Positions 8,232 through 17,420 are shown, counted from the first letter of the stretch. The stretch is 64,000 nt of DNA from Pseudomonas sp. LRP2-20 (GCF_024349685.1 NZ_AP025944.1:2424001-2488000), one strand, 5' to 3'. Numbers and translations: made by a program. Notes: a model not told the origin generated them from the sequence alone.

Positions 8232-10325
8232 CGCCAGGTCGTTCAACTGCTGGCTGATCCCCGCCGAGCGCTCGGCCTGGCCGGACAACGAGGCGGTGAC
8301 ATCGCGCACCGCCTCGACGTTGCGGTTGACCTCTTCGGCCACGCTGCTCTGCTGTTCGGCGGCGCAGGCGATCTGCACGTTCATGTCGGTGATCACGCTG
8401 ACCGCCTGACGAATCTGCGCCAGCGCCTGCAGGGCCTGGCGTGCTTGCTCGGCATTGGCCTGGGCCTGCTGGTAGCTGTGCTGCATGGCGCCGGTCACCT
8501 CGTGGGTGCCGTTGCGCAGGTTGTCGATGATCGCGCCAATTTCTTCCACCGAGGCCTGGGTGCGCTGGGCCAGCCCGCGCACCTCGTCGGCGACCACGGC
8601 AAACCCGCGGCCGGCGTCACCGGCGCGGGCTGCTTCGATGGCCGCATTGAGCGCGAGCAGGTTGGTCTGCCGGGCAATCGACAGGATCACACCCATCACC
8701 GCACCGATCTGCTCGCTGCTCGCGGCCAGGGCATTCAGGCGCTGCATCCCGTCACTCATGCCCGTGGCCAGGGCCTGGATGCCCTGGGTGGTGCTTTCGA
8801 TCACCTGCACACCGGCGCCGGTGGCCTGGTCGGCATGGCGCGCCGCCTCGGCAGCTTGCGCAGCACTGTGGGCTGCGGCCTGGGCAGTGGCAGACATTTC
8901 GTGCAAGGCGGTGGCCATCTGTTCGATTTCGCGGAACTGCTGCTGCATGCCCGCGCTGGTCTGGCTGGCGATGCGCGCCGACTGGTCGGCGGTGTCGCGG
9001 GTATCGCGCACACCGCCCTGGACCTGGGCGATCACCGGTTGCAGGCGCTCCAGGAAGCGGTCGAAGGCGCGGCTCAGGCGGCCCAGTTCATCCTTGCCGG
9101 GGTAGGCCAGGCGGCGGGTCAGGTCACCTTCGCCTTCGGCGATGTCTTCCAGCAGGTAGGCGACCCGCAGCAGCGGGCGGCTGACACTGCGCGCGGTCAG
9201 CCACATCATCGCCACGCCCAGCAGTGCGATGCCCAGGCCAAGACCGATCTGCAGGGCCAGGCTGCGCAGGCGCTGGGTGCGCATCTGTTCCTGCAGGGCG
9301 GTGACCGGCGCGCCGAGCACGTCCTTGCCGACACCGACCAGCACGGCCCAGGGGCTGGCTTCAGGCAGGGGCTGGATCGGCACCAGCATGCGCATGTGCC
9401 TGGCATCCTCGAACGCCTGAGTATGGCCTGCAGCTGTGGCGCCGAGCATGGCAGCGGCTTGTGCGGGGTGGCGTGCCTTGAGCAGCGTACCGAGGCGTTC
9501 GGGGTGGCTGCTGTCACCGGCCAGCAGCCCGGCGGTGCTGACGATGGCGATATCGCCTTGGCCATCGTACAGCGCTGCGGCGGCTTTTTCGGCATCACGT
9601 TGCAGGGTCGCCAGGTCGATGTCCAGGCCGATCACTGCAACCACGCGGCCCTGGTCGATCAGGGGCAGGGTCAGGCTGGTGACCAGCCGCGCGGTGCCGC
9701 TGGAGCTGTCGACATAGGGTTCGAGCAGGCAAGGCTTGGCGCTGGCGCGCGAGCAGCTGAAAAACGCATTGAACGGCGCGCCGCTGGGGCCGGGCGAGGT
9801 GTCGGCCAGCATCTTCTCGTCGCCCGGTACTGCCTGCAGCTGGCCGGGGCCAGGTTGCAGCCAGTACAGGGCGAAGCGGCCCTGGTCGTTGCTGCCAAGG
9901 TCCAGCCGGCCGGGGAAGTCGGCGTCGTGGCCGTCCAAAGCATTGGCCTCGAAGGTGATGAACAGCCCCAACAGTTCCGGGCGCCCGGCCAGGGCATCGC
10001 GCAGCACCTGGGTGAGGTCGCGGCGCAGTTCGGCAGCGGGCATGCCTGCGCGCTGGCGCAGGTGCATGACCTGGCGGCCGACGCCTTCGGCAAAGGTGTA
10101 GGCGTGAGCGAAGCCCTGCTGGATCTGCAGTGCCTGGGCCTGGCCTTCGGCACGCAGGTTGTTGCGCGCGGCGGCCAGCAGCATGGCGCTGGCGCTGCTG
10201 CCGACCTGGTCTTCGCTGCTTTGGCGCTGGGCCAGGGCCAGTGCGGTGAGGAGCACGACGACGGCAGCCAGGCACAAGCTGGCGAGCAGGGTGATCTTGT
10301 TGTGGATGCTCAAGGCGTTGGTCAT
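8193..10325 (-). CDS. methyl-accepting chemotaxis protein with large periplasmic sensor domain
   Basis: The 710-residue chemoreceptor has TM1 at about 10-30 ([20 protein letters not shown]), a periplasmic ligand domain of about 300 residues that looks like double Cache, TM2 near 355-375, HAMP ([21 protein letters not shown]) and a signalling domain with the invariant hairpin ([20 protein letters not shown], then [18 protein letters not shown]). There is no C-terminal CheR-binding pentapeptide. Its setting between cat and iac genes makes an aromatic or auxin ligand plausible, since IAA chemotaxis is known in P. putida isolates, but nothing in the sequence proves the ligand. Confidence 0.9.
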   Translation of the reverse strand: MTNALSIHNKITLLASLCLAAVVVLLTALALAQRQSSEDQVGSSASAMLLAAARNNLRAEGQAQALQIQQGFAHAYTFAEGVGRQVMHLRQRAGMPAAELRRDLTQVLRDALAGRPELLGLFITFEANALDGHDADFPGRLDLGSNDQGRFALYWLQPGPGQLQAVPGDEKMLADTSPGPSGAPFNAFFSCSRASAKPCLLEPYVDSSSGTARLVTSLTLPLIDQGRVVAVIGLDIDLATLQRDAEKAAAALYDGQGDIAIVSTAGLLAGDSSHPERLGTLLKARHPAQAAAMLGATAAGHTQAFEDARHMRMLVPIQPLPEASPWAVLVGVGKDVLGAPVTALQEQMRTQRLRSLALQIGLGLGIALLGVAMMWLTARSVSRPLLRVAYLLEDIAEGEGDLTRRLAYPGKDELGRLSRAFDRFLERLQPVIAQVQGGVRDTRDTADQSARIASQTSAGMQQQFREIEQMATALHEMSATAQAAAHSAAQAAEAARHADQATGAGVQVIESTTQGIQALATGMSDGMQRLNALAASSEQIGAVMGVILSIARQTNLLALNAAIEAARAGDAGRGFAVVADEVRGLAQRTQASVEEIGAIIDNLRNGTHEVTGAMQHSYQQAQANAEQARQALQALAQIRQAVSVITDMNVQIACAAEQQSSVAEEVNRNVEAVRDVTASLSGQAERSAGISQQLNDLASEQQGLIERFKA

Positions 10326-10492
10326 GTTGTTGTTTTCCGCGACGCGAGTAGGGCTCGCGGCAGGCTACCGGGGCTTGGCGCAGGGCGGAATGGCTTGAGG
10401 GTGGATTGGCAGGCAGGGGCAAGAGGTTGGCACGGGGCGGCAATTTGATTGGGGTTGAGGGCGCTTGTCTTGAGGGTTGTGGTGTTTTTGAT

Positions 10493-10713
10493 ATCGAGCG
10501 CCGCCCGCGCGGCGCATCGCGAGCTTCGCTCGCTCCTACGTTTGTTTCTGGCCAGTAACGCCTGTGACAGGCGCGCGCGGCCGCCTTGTTGGTACGACGC
10601 GATATCGCGCCATGCGCCAAGGCGTTCGCGCGCAAATCCCCCAGGACTGATCGGCCCGAAACAAACGTAGGAGCGAGCGAAGCTCGCGATGCGCCGCGCG
10701 GGCGGCGCTCGAT
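10493..10713. repeat. Perfect 55-bp inverted repeat with 111-bp spacer
   Basis: Arms at 10493-10547 and 10659-10713 are exact reverse complements. Each begins with ATCGAGCGCCGCCCGCGCGG and ends in an ACGTTTGTTT tail. It fills most of the 479-bp gene-free space between the chemoreceptor start and the MHS transporter end. A related palindrome occurs at 52331-52398, so this is a second REP-like family of the genome. No gene is seen in the space. Confidence 0.9.
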
Positions 10714-10751
10714 CTACCAGGCACTGCAACCCTCAAGGCATGCACTCCAAT

Positions 10752-10790
10752 AAAAAACCCGAACCCTCCCCGCACGGAAAGGCCCGGGCA
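10752..10790 (-). terminator. Possible rho-independent terminator of the MHS transporter operon
   Basis: On the minus strand, past the transporter stop, an interrupted GC stem (CCCGGGCC...GGTTCGGG) is followed by TTTTTTATT. The stem is broken by mismatches, so strength is uncertain. Confidence 0.4.
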
Positions 10791-10804
10791 AAAACCGAGC
10801 AAAT

Positions 10805-12103
10805 CTAGGCCTTGGCCTGTGGCTTGATGGAGATCACCGCCAGGGTGGTAATGGCCCCCATCACCACCAGCATAACCGACACCGGCCAGGCATCCTTGTA
10901 CAGGCTGAACAACGCCGTCGCTGCCAAGGGCGCCAACCCTCCGGAGAAGATCGAGGCGATTTCATGCCCCATGGCCAACCCGGAATACCGCACCTTGGGC
11001 GGGAACAGCTCACCCATCAGCGCCGGCTGGGTGCCGATCATCGCGCCATGACAGAAAGCCATGCCCAGCAACGCCGCCAGGTACACCCACACCGGCGAAT
11101 GGGTATCGAGCATCCAGAAGAACGGAAACGCCAGCACCATCAAACCGACCGAGCCGATGGCATACACCACGCGCCGGCCGATGATGTCCGACAGCCAGCC
11201 CCAGAACACGATGGTGCCGGCCTCGACGATCATCGCCACCATCACGCTGGCCAGCACCAGCTGCGTATCCAGCCCGGTGAACTTGGCGTAGGCGATGGTG
11301 AACGCCAGGAACAGGTAGGCGCTGCCGTTCTCGGCGATGCGGATGCCCATGGCCTGCAGCACCGCCTTGGGGTGCTTGCGCAGCACTTCCATGGCCGGCA
11401 TGTGCTCAGGCTTGTCCGCTTGCGCCTGTTCCTCGACGAAGGCCTTGCTCTCCGGCAGGCGCCGGCGAATGTACACGCCGACGCCAAAGATCAGGATGCT
11501 GGCCAGGAACGGCACGCGCCAGCCCCAGCTCATCATGTCTTCATGGGGCAGCATCTGCACCAGGTAGAAGGCCGCCGCCGACAGCACGAAGCCACCGGAC
11601 ACGCCCAGCTGGCTCCAGGCCGCATAGAAACCGACGCGATCCTTCGGTGCGTTTTCGCTGAGCAGCAGCACGCCGCCACCCCATTCACCGCCCGAGGCCA
11701 CCCCTTGCAGCACGCGCAGGATCACCAGGCACGCCGGTGCCAGGTAGCCGGCCTGTTCGAAGGTGGGCAAAAGGCCCATGGCGAAGGTCGCTGCGCCCAT
11801 GATCGCCAGAGTCATGACCAGGGCCTTCTTGCGCCCGGCCTTGTCGCCGATGTGGCCGAAGATCAGGCCGCCCAGCGGGCGGGCGAGAAAGCCCACGGCA
11901 AAACCTGCGAACGAGGCCAGGGTGCCGAGCACCGGGTCGGTGCCGGCGGGGAAGAACAACGGGGCGAAGATCAGCGCCGCGGCCGTGCCGTAAAGGAAGA
12001 AGTCGTACCATTCCAGGGCGTTGCCCAGCACCGAGGCGATGACGATGCGGCGCATGGTGCGAGGGTCGGTATCGCGGGTGATGCTGGTGTTGAGGTTAGT
12101 CAT
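10805..12103 (-). CDS. MFS transporter, metabolite:H+ symporter (MHS) family
   Basis: The 432-residue, twelve-helix carrier has the MHS hallmarks RRIVIASVLGNALEWYDFFL at the N-terminus and GHIGDKAGRKKALVMTL in loop 2-3. Relatives import shikimate, 2-oxoglutarate, proline/betaine and aromatic acids. It is the last gene of a minus-strand group after the iacC/iacD copies, a reductase and an OprD porin (22 bp away), so it probably takes up the substrate of that oxygenase or IAA itself. That substrate is an inference. Confidence 0.8.
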   Translation of the reverse strand: MTNLNTSITRDTDPRTMRRIVIASVLGNALEWYDFFLYGTAAALIFAPLFFPAGTDPVLGTLASFAGFAVGFLARPLGGLIFGHIGDKAGRKKALVMTLAIMGAATFAMGLLPTFEQAGYLAPACLVILRVLQGVASGGEWGGGVLLLSENAPKDRVGFYAAWSQLGVSGGFVLSAAAFYLVQMLPHEDMMSWGWRVPFLASILIFGVGVYIRRRLPESKAFVEEQAQADKPEHMPAMEVLRKHPKAVLQAMGIRIAENGSAYLFLAFTIAYAKFTGLDTQLVLASVMVAMIVEAGTIVFWGWLSDIIGRRVVYAIGSVGLMVLAFPFFWMLDTHSPVWVYLAALLGMAFCHGAMIGTQPALMGELFPPKVRYSGLAMGHEIASIFSGGLAPLAATALFSLYKDAWPVSVMLVVMGAITTLAVISIKPQAKA

Positions 12104-12125
12104 GAGCCATCTCCATGCGGGCCAC

Positions 12126-13370
12126 TTACCAGAACTTCCAGGTGTAGGAAGTGATCAGGCGGTACTCGGTGTAGTCGTTGCCGTACTTCTGCTGGGTACG
12201 CATGTTCTTCAGGTCGAACGACAGGTCCTTGAGCGGGCCGCTCTGGACCACGTAGCTGAGCATGATGTCGCGCTCGCTTTCCTGGTCGCGTGCAAGGCCC
12301 GGGCCGCGATCGACGTCGGTGCCTTTGATGTAGCGGGTGAACAGCTTGAGGCCGGGTATGCCCATGGCGACGAAGTTGTAGCCGTAGCGCACCGACCAGC
12401 TGCGTTCGTCCGGGCGGATGAAGGGGATGCTCGCCCAGTTCGGCAGCCACAGTTGCGGCACGTAGCCGTTCAGGGTCGGGAACACCGTGTCGCCGGTCAT
12501 GCGCTGGTAGCTGGCGCCGACCATGTGGCCGCTCTTTTCCAGGGTCACCAGGCCGAAGTAGGCGCGGTTGTCCACCGGGCCGCTGCGCGCGGCGCCGTCT
12601 TCACGGTTGTTGAAGTAACCGATGTCGGTTTTCAGCTGGTAGCCGTCGGCGAACTTCAGGGTGTGCTTGATGCCGCCGTAGTCCTGCTTGTAGATGTCGT
12701 TGAGCACGCCGTGGAAGTAGCTGCCCTGCAGGTCTGGGGTGAAGTTGTAGGTGGCACCGGCGAAGTCCAGGCCATCGCTGTCCAGGCTATCGTTGGTGCC
12801 ATAACGGTACAGGCGCTCGTGGTTGGACGACTCGCGGGTGACGATCGACCAGAAGCGCCCGCCCACCAGGGTCAGGTTGTCGATGTCGCGCGATTCGATC
12901 ACCGCACCTTGGTAAATGGTGTCGAGCTGGCGGCTGGGGTCGTTGGAGGCGACCGGGTAGAACGGCTTCTGGTCACCGATCTTCACCTGGGTCTTGGCGT
13001 ACTTGAGCTTCAGCGTCGCGCCGCCGCGGCTGTAGTCATCGGCGGCCTGTTGGCGATGCTGGCTGAACGGCAGCGAGCCGTCGTTGCCGGTGGAGTCCAG
13101 GCGAAAGGCATACTGGCCATTGAGATCAAGGCCAACGGCCAACGGGGTGTCGGTGTAGCCGGACTCGAACTGCAGGTCGAAGCCCTGCGACCAGTTGCCG
13201 ACCTTGGATACCGGCGCACTGGAATTGGTGAAATTACGGTTCAGGTAGAGGTTACGGAAGTTCAGCGACAGGTGGCTGTCATCCACCACATCGGCGAAGC
13301 TGGTCAGGGGTAACACGGTGCCCACACACAAGCACAACGATTTCGCACGCAACGGCCATTTGAGATCCAT
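12126..13370 (-). CDS. OprD-family outer-membrane porin
   Basis: The 414-residue protein has a signal peptide ending near LTSFA-DV and a beta-barrel of the OprD family: the start DDSHLSLNFRNLYLNRNF and the end TEYRLITSYTWKFW with a C-terminal aromatic residue. OprD-type channels such as BenF, PhaK and VanP admit organic acids. It lies between a Rieske reductase and an MHS carrier on the same strand, giving a complete outer-plus-inner-membrane uptake route beside an oxygenase. A BenF-like role is possible but the oxygenase here is IacCD, not BenAB. Confidence 0.85.
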   Translation of the reverse strand: MDLKWPLRAKSLCLCVGTVLPLTSFADVVDDSHLSLNFRNLYLNRNFTNSSAPVSKVGNWSQGFDLQFESGYTDTPLAVGLDLNGQYAFRLDSTGNDGSLPFSQHRQQAADDYSRGGATLKLKYAKTQVKIGDQKPFYPVASNDPSRQLDTIYQGAVIESRDIDNLTLVGGRFWSIVTRESSNHERLYRYGTNDSLDSDGLDFAGATYNFTPDLQGSYFHGVLNDIYKQDYGGIKHTLKFADGYQLKTDIGYFNNREDGAARSGPVDNRAYFGLVTLEKSGHMVGASYQRMTGDTVFPTLNGYVPQLWLPNWASIPFIRPDERSWSVRYGYNFVAMGIPGLKLFTRYIKGTDVDRGPGLARDQESERDIMLSYVVQSGPLKDLSFDLKNMRTQQKYGNDYTEYRLITSYTWKFW

Positions 13371-13496
13371 GGGGTAATCCTGGAAAGCGTAATCCTGGAA
13401 ATGTGATCAGTACAAAGTCTCGGCAGTCGTTCAACTGGGCAGAGGCGCTCTGCAGGTCTATGGCCCGCTTGTCTGTCACGTATTGTTTTTGTTGTT

Positions 13497-14456
13497 CTAG
13501 ATATCCAGCACCAGGCGCTTGCCGCGCGCCCGGGAACAGCACAGCACGATCTGTTCGTTGCTCTGTTTCTCCTCATCGGTCAGGTAATGGTCACGGTGAT
13601 CAGGTTCGCCTTCGAGCACATCGCACAGGCAGGTGCCGCACACACCTTGCTCGCACGACACCTCGACCTTGACGCCTACTTCGCGCAGGGCGGCAGTCAG
13701 GGTTTGCCCGGCTTGCACCTGCACGGTCTTGCCGCTGCGTGCGGCGACCACCTCGAAGCTGTCGCCCGAGGTGTCGACCTCGGCCTGGAAGTACTCGTGG
13801 TGGATGTGCTGCTCATCGAAGCCTTGCCGGCGTGCGCCCTCGATCACCCAGTCCATGAAGCCCGTCGGGCCGCAGGTGTACAGGTGCACGCCGGGGCTAC
13901 CCGGGCCGAGCACGCGGGCCAGGTCCAGTTGCTGCTCGGGGCCTTCGTCGCTGAAATGGGTGAACACGCTGGCGGCGAACGGCGCGGCCAGCAGTTCATC
14001 GACGAAGGCGCAGCGGCTGCGCGAGCGGCCGCGGTAGTGCAGCTCGAACGGCTGGCCCTGGGCGTGCAGGGCATGGGCCATGGCGATCATCGGCGTGATG
14101 CCGATGCCGCCACCCAGCAGGATCGAGCGTTGCGCATTGCCAGCCAGCGGGAACAGGTTACGCGGTGCACTGATGCGCATCGGCGTGCCGGGCTGTAGCT
14201 GTTCGTGCACCGCCACGGAGCCGCCGCGGGACTGGTTGTCCTTGAGCACGCCGAGGCGATAGACATCGGCTTGTGCCGGGTCGCCGCACAGCGAGTACTG
14301 GCGGACCAGGTTGGGAGCCAGGTGCAGGTCGACGTGGGCGCCGGCGGCAAACTGCGGCAGCGCCCGGCCATCGACGGCGGCCAGTTCCAGGACGACCACG
14401 TTGCCCCCTTGCACCTCGCGGGCCTGGACGATCACATCGAGCAGTTGATCGTTCAT
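13497..14456 (-). CDS. Rieske oxygenase reductase, IacF paralogue
   Basis: The 319-residue class IA (phthalate-dioxygenase-reductase-like) protein has a flavin domain with RQYSLCGDPAQ, an NAD domain with LLGGGIGITPMIAMAHAL and YTCGPTGFMDWV, and a C-terminal plant-type 2Fe-2S ferredoxin (CEQGVCGTCLCDVLEGEPDH). It equals IacF (22054-23013) in length but only roughly two thirds of the residues match by eye, in sharp contrast to the neighbouring oxygenase subunits. An earlier in-frame start would run into the beta-subunit gene; the ATG at 14456 is preferred. It should pass electrons from NADH to the oxygenase. Confidence 0.85.
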   Translation of the reverse strand: MNDQLLDVIVQAREVQGGNVVVLELAAVDGRALPQFAAGAHVDLHLAPNLVRQYSLCGDPAQADVYRLGVLKDNQSRGGSVAVHEQLQPGTPMRISAPRNLFPLAGNAQRSILLGGGIGITPMIAMAHALHAQGQPFELHYRGRSRSRCAFVDELLAAPFAASVFTHFSDEGPEQQLDLARVLGPGSPGVHLYTCGPTGFMDWVIEGARRQGFDEQHIHHEYFQAEVDTSGDSFEVVAARSGKTVQVQAGQTLTAALREVGVKVEVSCEQGVCGTCLCDVLEGEPDHRDHYLTDEEKQSNEQIVLCCSRARGKRLVLDI

Positions 14457-14466
14457 CAGCCTGGCC

Positions 14467-14946
14467 TCAGAGGATGTAGCCGATACCGGCAAGGGCATCG
14501 TCGCTGTTGATCAGGCTGATCACCTTGCGGTGGATCCTGAAGCCGCCTTCAGCGCGGACCAGGGTGTAGGTCAGGTCGGCGCTGTAGTGCTTGAGGCTCT
14601 CCTTGCGGAACTCGCGGATGTTCTGCGCGGCCCGCACGGTGACGTTGACACCGTCGTCGGCCAGCACGCGAAAGCGCGAGATCGTGCGCACGGTGCGTGG
14701 TTGCGGGCTGGTGGAAATCGACTCGCCACCGATCAGCCGCTGCACGCGCAGGCCACGCATGTGGTGGTCGTCGTAGGCGTAGTTCAGGGTGTTCTCGTAG
14801 TCGGTCTCTTTCGGGTTGATCGGGATGATGTAGGTCCCGTTTTCGGTCCACAGGCTCAGCCAGGTGTCGTATTCACCGTGGTCGAGCATGTCGCCTTCCT
14901 GCCAGATGAACGCGGTGACTTCATTGAGCAATTGCAGGTTCATCAT
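14467..14946 (-). CDS. Rieske dioxygenase beta subunit, near-identical copy of IacD
   Basis: The 159-residue beta subunit (about the usual 160-180) differs from IacD at 20784-21263 by one residue that I can see (Q for N at position 5). The start overlaps the alpha-subunit stop as ATGATG, giving ATG at 14946 or 14943. Beta subunits of alpha3-beta3 oxygenases are structural. The DNA match to iacD ends at the stop codon; the sequences just past it (Shine-Dalgarno and next gene) are unrelated. Confidence 0.9.
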   Translation of the reverse strand: MMNLQLLNEVTAFIWQEGDMLDHGEYDTWLSLWTENGTYIIPINPKETDYENTLNYAYDDHHMRGLRVQRLIGGESISTSPQPRTVRTISRFRVLADDGVNVTVRAAQNIREFRKESLKHYSADLTYTLVRAEGGFRIHRKVISLINSDDALAGIGYIL

Positions 14947-16226
14947 TTGGCCTCCGCCGTCATCATCTTCTTCCACTGCTGGTACGCCGCGCGCATGCCG
15001 GTTTCGGCACTGACGTCGGAGACCAGGCCATCTTCGCTGGGCTTCTCGCCCGGCAGGCCGCGGTTGAGCATGATCCACAGGTTCTCGCCGGCATTGGCGC
15101 CTTTCTGCACCCGCTCCCAGGCCTCGGAGTCGTCCGGCGTGCCAAAGCCCATCGGGCCCTGGAAGTGTTCATGCAGACGCAGGCGGTAGCGGTTGGCCGC
15201 AGCCGGGCCGCCGTCCATGGTGATCACCGAGTGATGGATTTCCGTTTCCGTGACCGAGATCGGTTGCAGCACACGGAAGAACGCCATCGAGCAGGCGACG
15301 TTGGGGAACAGGTTGAGGTTGAAGCCCGAACCGCCGACGGCGCGGACGATACGGCGTACCTGCTGCTCCTCGATGCCTTCGTCGCGCAGTTCCGCAGCGA
15401 GGCTTTCAAAACGCTCCGGGATCGGCTTGTCGAGGTCGGCTTCAAGGTCCACCAGCTCGGGAATCATCACCATCACGCTGTGGCCGTTGCCCAGGTCCTC
15501 GACGTAGCCGGGGCCTTTGACGAAGTCGAACAGCTCCAGCGTCTGCTCGTCCACCGAGGACAGGAAGCTCTTGTGCACCAGCGGGAAGTGGTAGGCGTCG
15601 GTGGTGTTTTCCAGCTGGATCTTCCAGTTGCCGGGGAAGCGGAAGCGGTGCTCGCCGGGGACCTTGATGCCGTAGCCGGCGCCTTGCTTCATGAACAGGT
15701 CCATCCACTTCTTCGCCGCACCGAGGAAGTCTTCCAGCGGCTCGATATCATCCTTGAAGGTGGCGAAGACCATGCCGGCGTAGCTTTCGGTGCGCAGGCT
15801 GACCAGCGGCAGCTCGGCCTTGTCGATGCAGTCGCCGTAGCTTTCCGGGTGCGGGATGCCGCGCAGCGAGCCGTCGAGGGCGTAGCCCCAGCCGTGGTAC
15901 GGGCAGACGAAGCTGTTGGTCTTGCCCTTCTTGTGCTCACAGACCGTGGCGCCGCGGTGGCGGCAGCGGTTGAGCAGCACGTTGATAGCTTTCTTGCGGT
16001 CACGCACCACGATCACCGGCTGCTTGCCGATGTAGGTGGTTTTGTAGCTGCCGGCCTCGGGCACTTCGCTTTCGTGGGCGACCCAGATCCAGGTGCTGTG
16101 GAAGATCTTTTCCAGCTCGGCGTCGAACAGCGCCGGGTCGGTGTACAGGGAGGTGTGGACGCGGTCGGGCTGCACCAGCTCGGCCGGGTCGAGCGTCAGG
16201 TTGACGGTGGGGATCAGGTTGCTCAC
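14943..16226 (-). CDS. Rieske dioxygenase alpha subunit, near-identical copy of IacC
   Basis: The 427-residue alpha subunit carries the Rieske motif C88-x-H90...C108-x-x-H111 and the mononuclear iron motif ENTTDAYHFPLVH (H213, H218). It differs from IacC at 19504-20787 in only six residues by eye (positions 2, 7, 8, 12, 57 and 398). Both use a GTG start. Five of the six differences lie in the first 57 residues, so homogenisation seems to stop near the 5' end. It heads a minus-strand operon with beta subunit, reductase, porin and MHS carrier. Confidence 0.9.
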   Translation of the reverse strand: MSNLIPTVNLTLDPAELVQPDRVHTSLYTDPALFDAELEKIFHSTWIWVAHESEVPEAGSYKTTYIGKQPVIVVRDRKKAINVLLNRCRHRGATVCEHKKGKTNSFVCPYHGWGYALDGSLRGIPHPESYGDCIDKAELPLVSLRTESYAGMVFATFKDDIEPLEDFLGAAKKWMDLFMKQGAGYGIKVPGEHRFRFPGNWKIQLENTTDAYHFPLVHKSFLSSVDEQTLELFDFVKGPGYVEDLGNGHSVMVMIPELVDLEADLDKPIPERFESLAAELRDEGIEEQQVRRIVRAVGGSGFNLNLFPNVACSMAFFRVLQPISVTETEIHHSVITMDGGPAAANRYRLRLHEHFQGPMGFGTPDDSEAWERVQKGANAGENLWIMLNRGLPGEKPSEDGLVSDVSAETGMRAAYQQWKKMMTAEAK

Positions 16227-16311
16227 GGGGTCACCTATGTGGGGCGATTTCTTATGTGAGCAACGCTAAAGGGCAGGGGGGAGGGGCTCAATGACAGCGG
16301 CGGGCAAAGTC

Positions 16312-16328
16312 GTTGCGTTTTGCGCAAC
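16312..16328. promoter_or_regulatory. Candidate LysR-type operator upstream of the iacC copy
   Basis: An inverted repeat GTTGCG-N5-CGCAAC, containing a T-N11-A pattern, lies 86 bp before the GTG start of the alpha-subunit copy. That is a usual distance for a LysR activator site, and the nearest LysR gene (16497-17420) is immediately upstream on the same strand. Confidence 0.45.
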
Positions 16329-16351
16329 AACTTCGAAAGCTGCTGCGATCC

Positions 16352-16478
16352 CCTGTGGGAGCCGCGCTTGCCGGCGATGGGCCGCAAAGCGGCCCCAGGA
16401 TTTTCGGCATTTCGGGAGACCTTCAGGCAGCAGGCGAGGGCTGCGCCCTCGATCGCCGGCAAGCGCGGCTCCTACAGG
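16352..16478. repeat. REP doublet between lysR and the iacC copy
   Basis: REP units face each other: CCTGTGGGAGCCGCGCTTGC at the left end and its complement, with one change, at 16454-16478. They separate the LysR gene from the oxygenase operon and lie inside the stretch flanked by the large inverted repeat. Confidence 0.8.
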
Positions 16479-16496
16479 TATCGCGTCGTCTTTCGG

Positions 16497-17420
16497 TCAG
16501 GCGTTAGCTGCCATGCGTACCGCTCTCGCCATCTCCATGGCCAGCTCGCGGCTCAATCCATCCAGGGTGCGCCCGCGCCGGGTAACGATCTGGATATCGG
16601 TCGCATTCATCGCCGGGCAATCGATGGCCAGTGCCTTGAACGTGCCGCTCTTGAGCTCGTCGATGATCGGCAATTCGGCCAGCAACGTGGCGCCCATGCC
16701 GGAGCGGACGAAGTCGAGGATCACCGCCAGCGAATTGGAGGTGAGCGTGGGCACGATGGCGAACGGCTGGTCCTTGCAGGCGGCATCCGCCAGTTCACGC
16801 ACGCGGAAGTCGGCACCCGGCAGCACCAGCGACTCGCGCGCCACTTCTTCCAGGCTGACCGTGGTACGCCCAGCCAGCCGGCTGTCGCGGTGCACGATCA
16901 TGCGCAGTGGCTGGGCCAGGCTGAACAGGCGGGTCAGGCGCGCGGTGGCACTGGGGGCGAAGATCACCCCCAGGTGCGCCTCGTCGGCCAGTACCCGGCG
17001 CTGCACCTCCAGCGAGGGCGCACTGATGATTTCGGCCTTGTGCGCGCCATGGGCATGCAGAAAGCCTTGCAGCGAATTGATCGCCCGGGCACCCAGCAGG
17101 CCCTCGCCGATGGCGATTACGGTCGACGCCTGCTGCTGGCCGCGTAGCTGGTCCAGGCGATCGACCAGTTGGGCGTGCTGGCGGATGCGTTCGACGTAGT
17201 AGTCCACGGCAGCCTCGCCGGCAGCCGTCAGGCAGATGCGGTGGGTGCCAGGGCGGACCAGTTCGATGTCCAGTTCCTCTTCCAGCCGGGCGATCTGCCG
17301 GCTGACCGATGAGGTGGCGACGCCCAGGGCTTCGGCGGCGGCGCGCATGGAGCCTTTGTCGTGGCTCAGGTGCAGATAGCGCAGGCGATGGTCCTGCAAG
17401 TCGATGTGGCGGGTGGGCAT
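16497..17420 (-). CDS. LysR-family transcriptional regulator
   Basis: The 307-residue protein has a LysR winged helix at the N-terminus (MRAAAEALGVATSSVSRQIA) and an effector domain from about 90. It reads in the same direction as the iacC/iacD-copy operon, 270 bp upstream of it, and is divergent from iacA. A LysR box sits before the oxygenase copy. I infer it controls that operon, and possibly iacA; a canonical iac cluster in Pseudomonas is controlled by IacR alone, so this is an added regulator. Confidence 0.8.
   Translation of the reverse strand: MPTRHIDLQDHRLRYLHLSHDKGSMRAAAEALGVATSSVSRQIARLEEELDIELVRPGTHRICLTAAGEAAVDYYVERIRQHAQLVDRLDQLRGQQQASTVIAIGEGLLGARAINSLQGFLHAHGAHKAEIISAPSLEVQRRVLADEAHLGVIFAPSATARLTRLFSLAQPLRMIVHRDSRLAGRTTVSLEEVARESLVLPGADFRVRELADAACKDQPFAIVPTLTSNSLAVILDFVRSGMGATLLAELPIIDELKSGTFKALAIDCPAMNATDIQIVTRRGRTLDGLSRELAMEMARAVRMAANA

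Noticed and set aside
8445..10448. 667-codon plus-strand open frame opposite the chemoreceptor
   Set aside because: Shadow frame in high-GC DNA; the chemoreceptor on the minus strand has all expected domains.
13497..16226. Benzoate 1,2-dioxygenase (benABC) beside benF-like porin
   Set aside because: The gene layout resembles a ben operon, but the alpha and beta subunits are nearly identical to IacC and IacD in the adjoining iac operon, so a benzoate assignment would be wrong.
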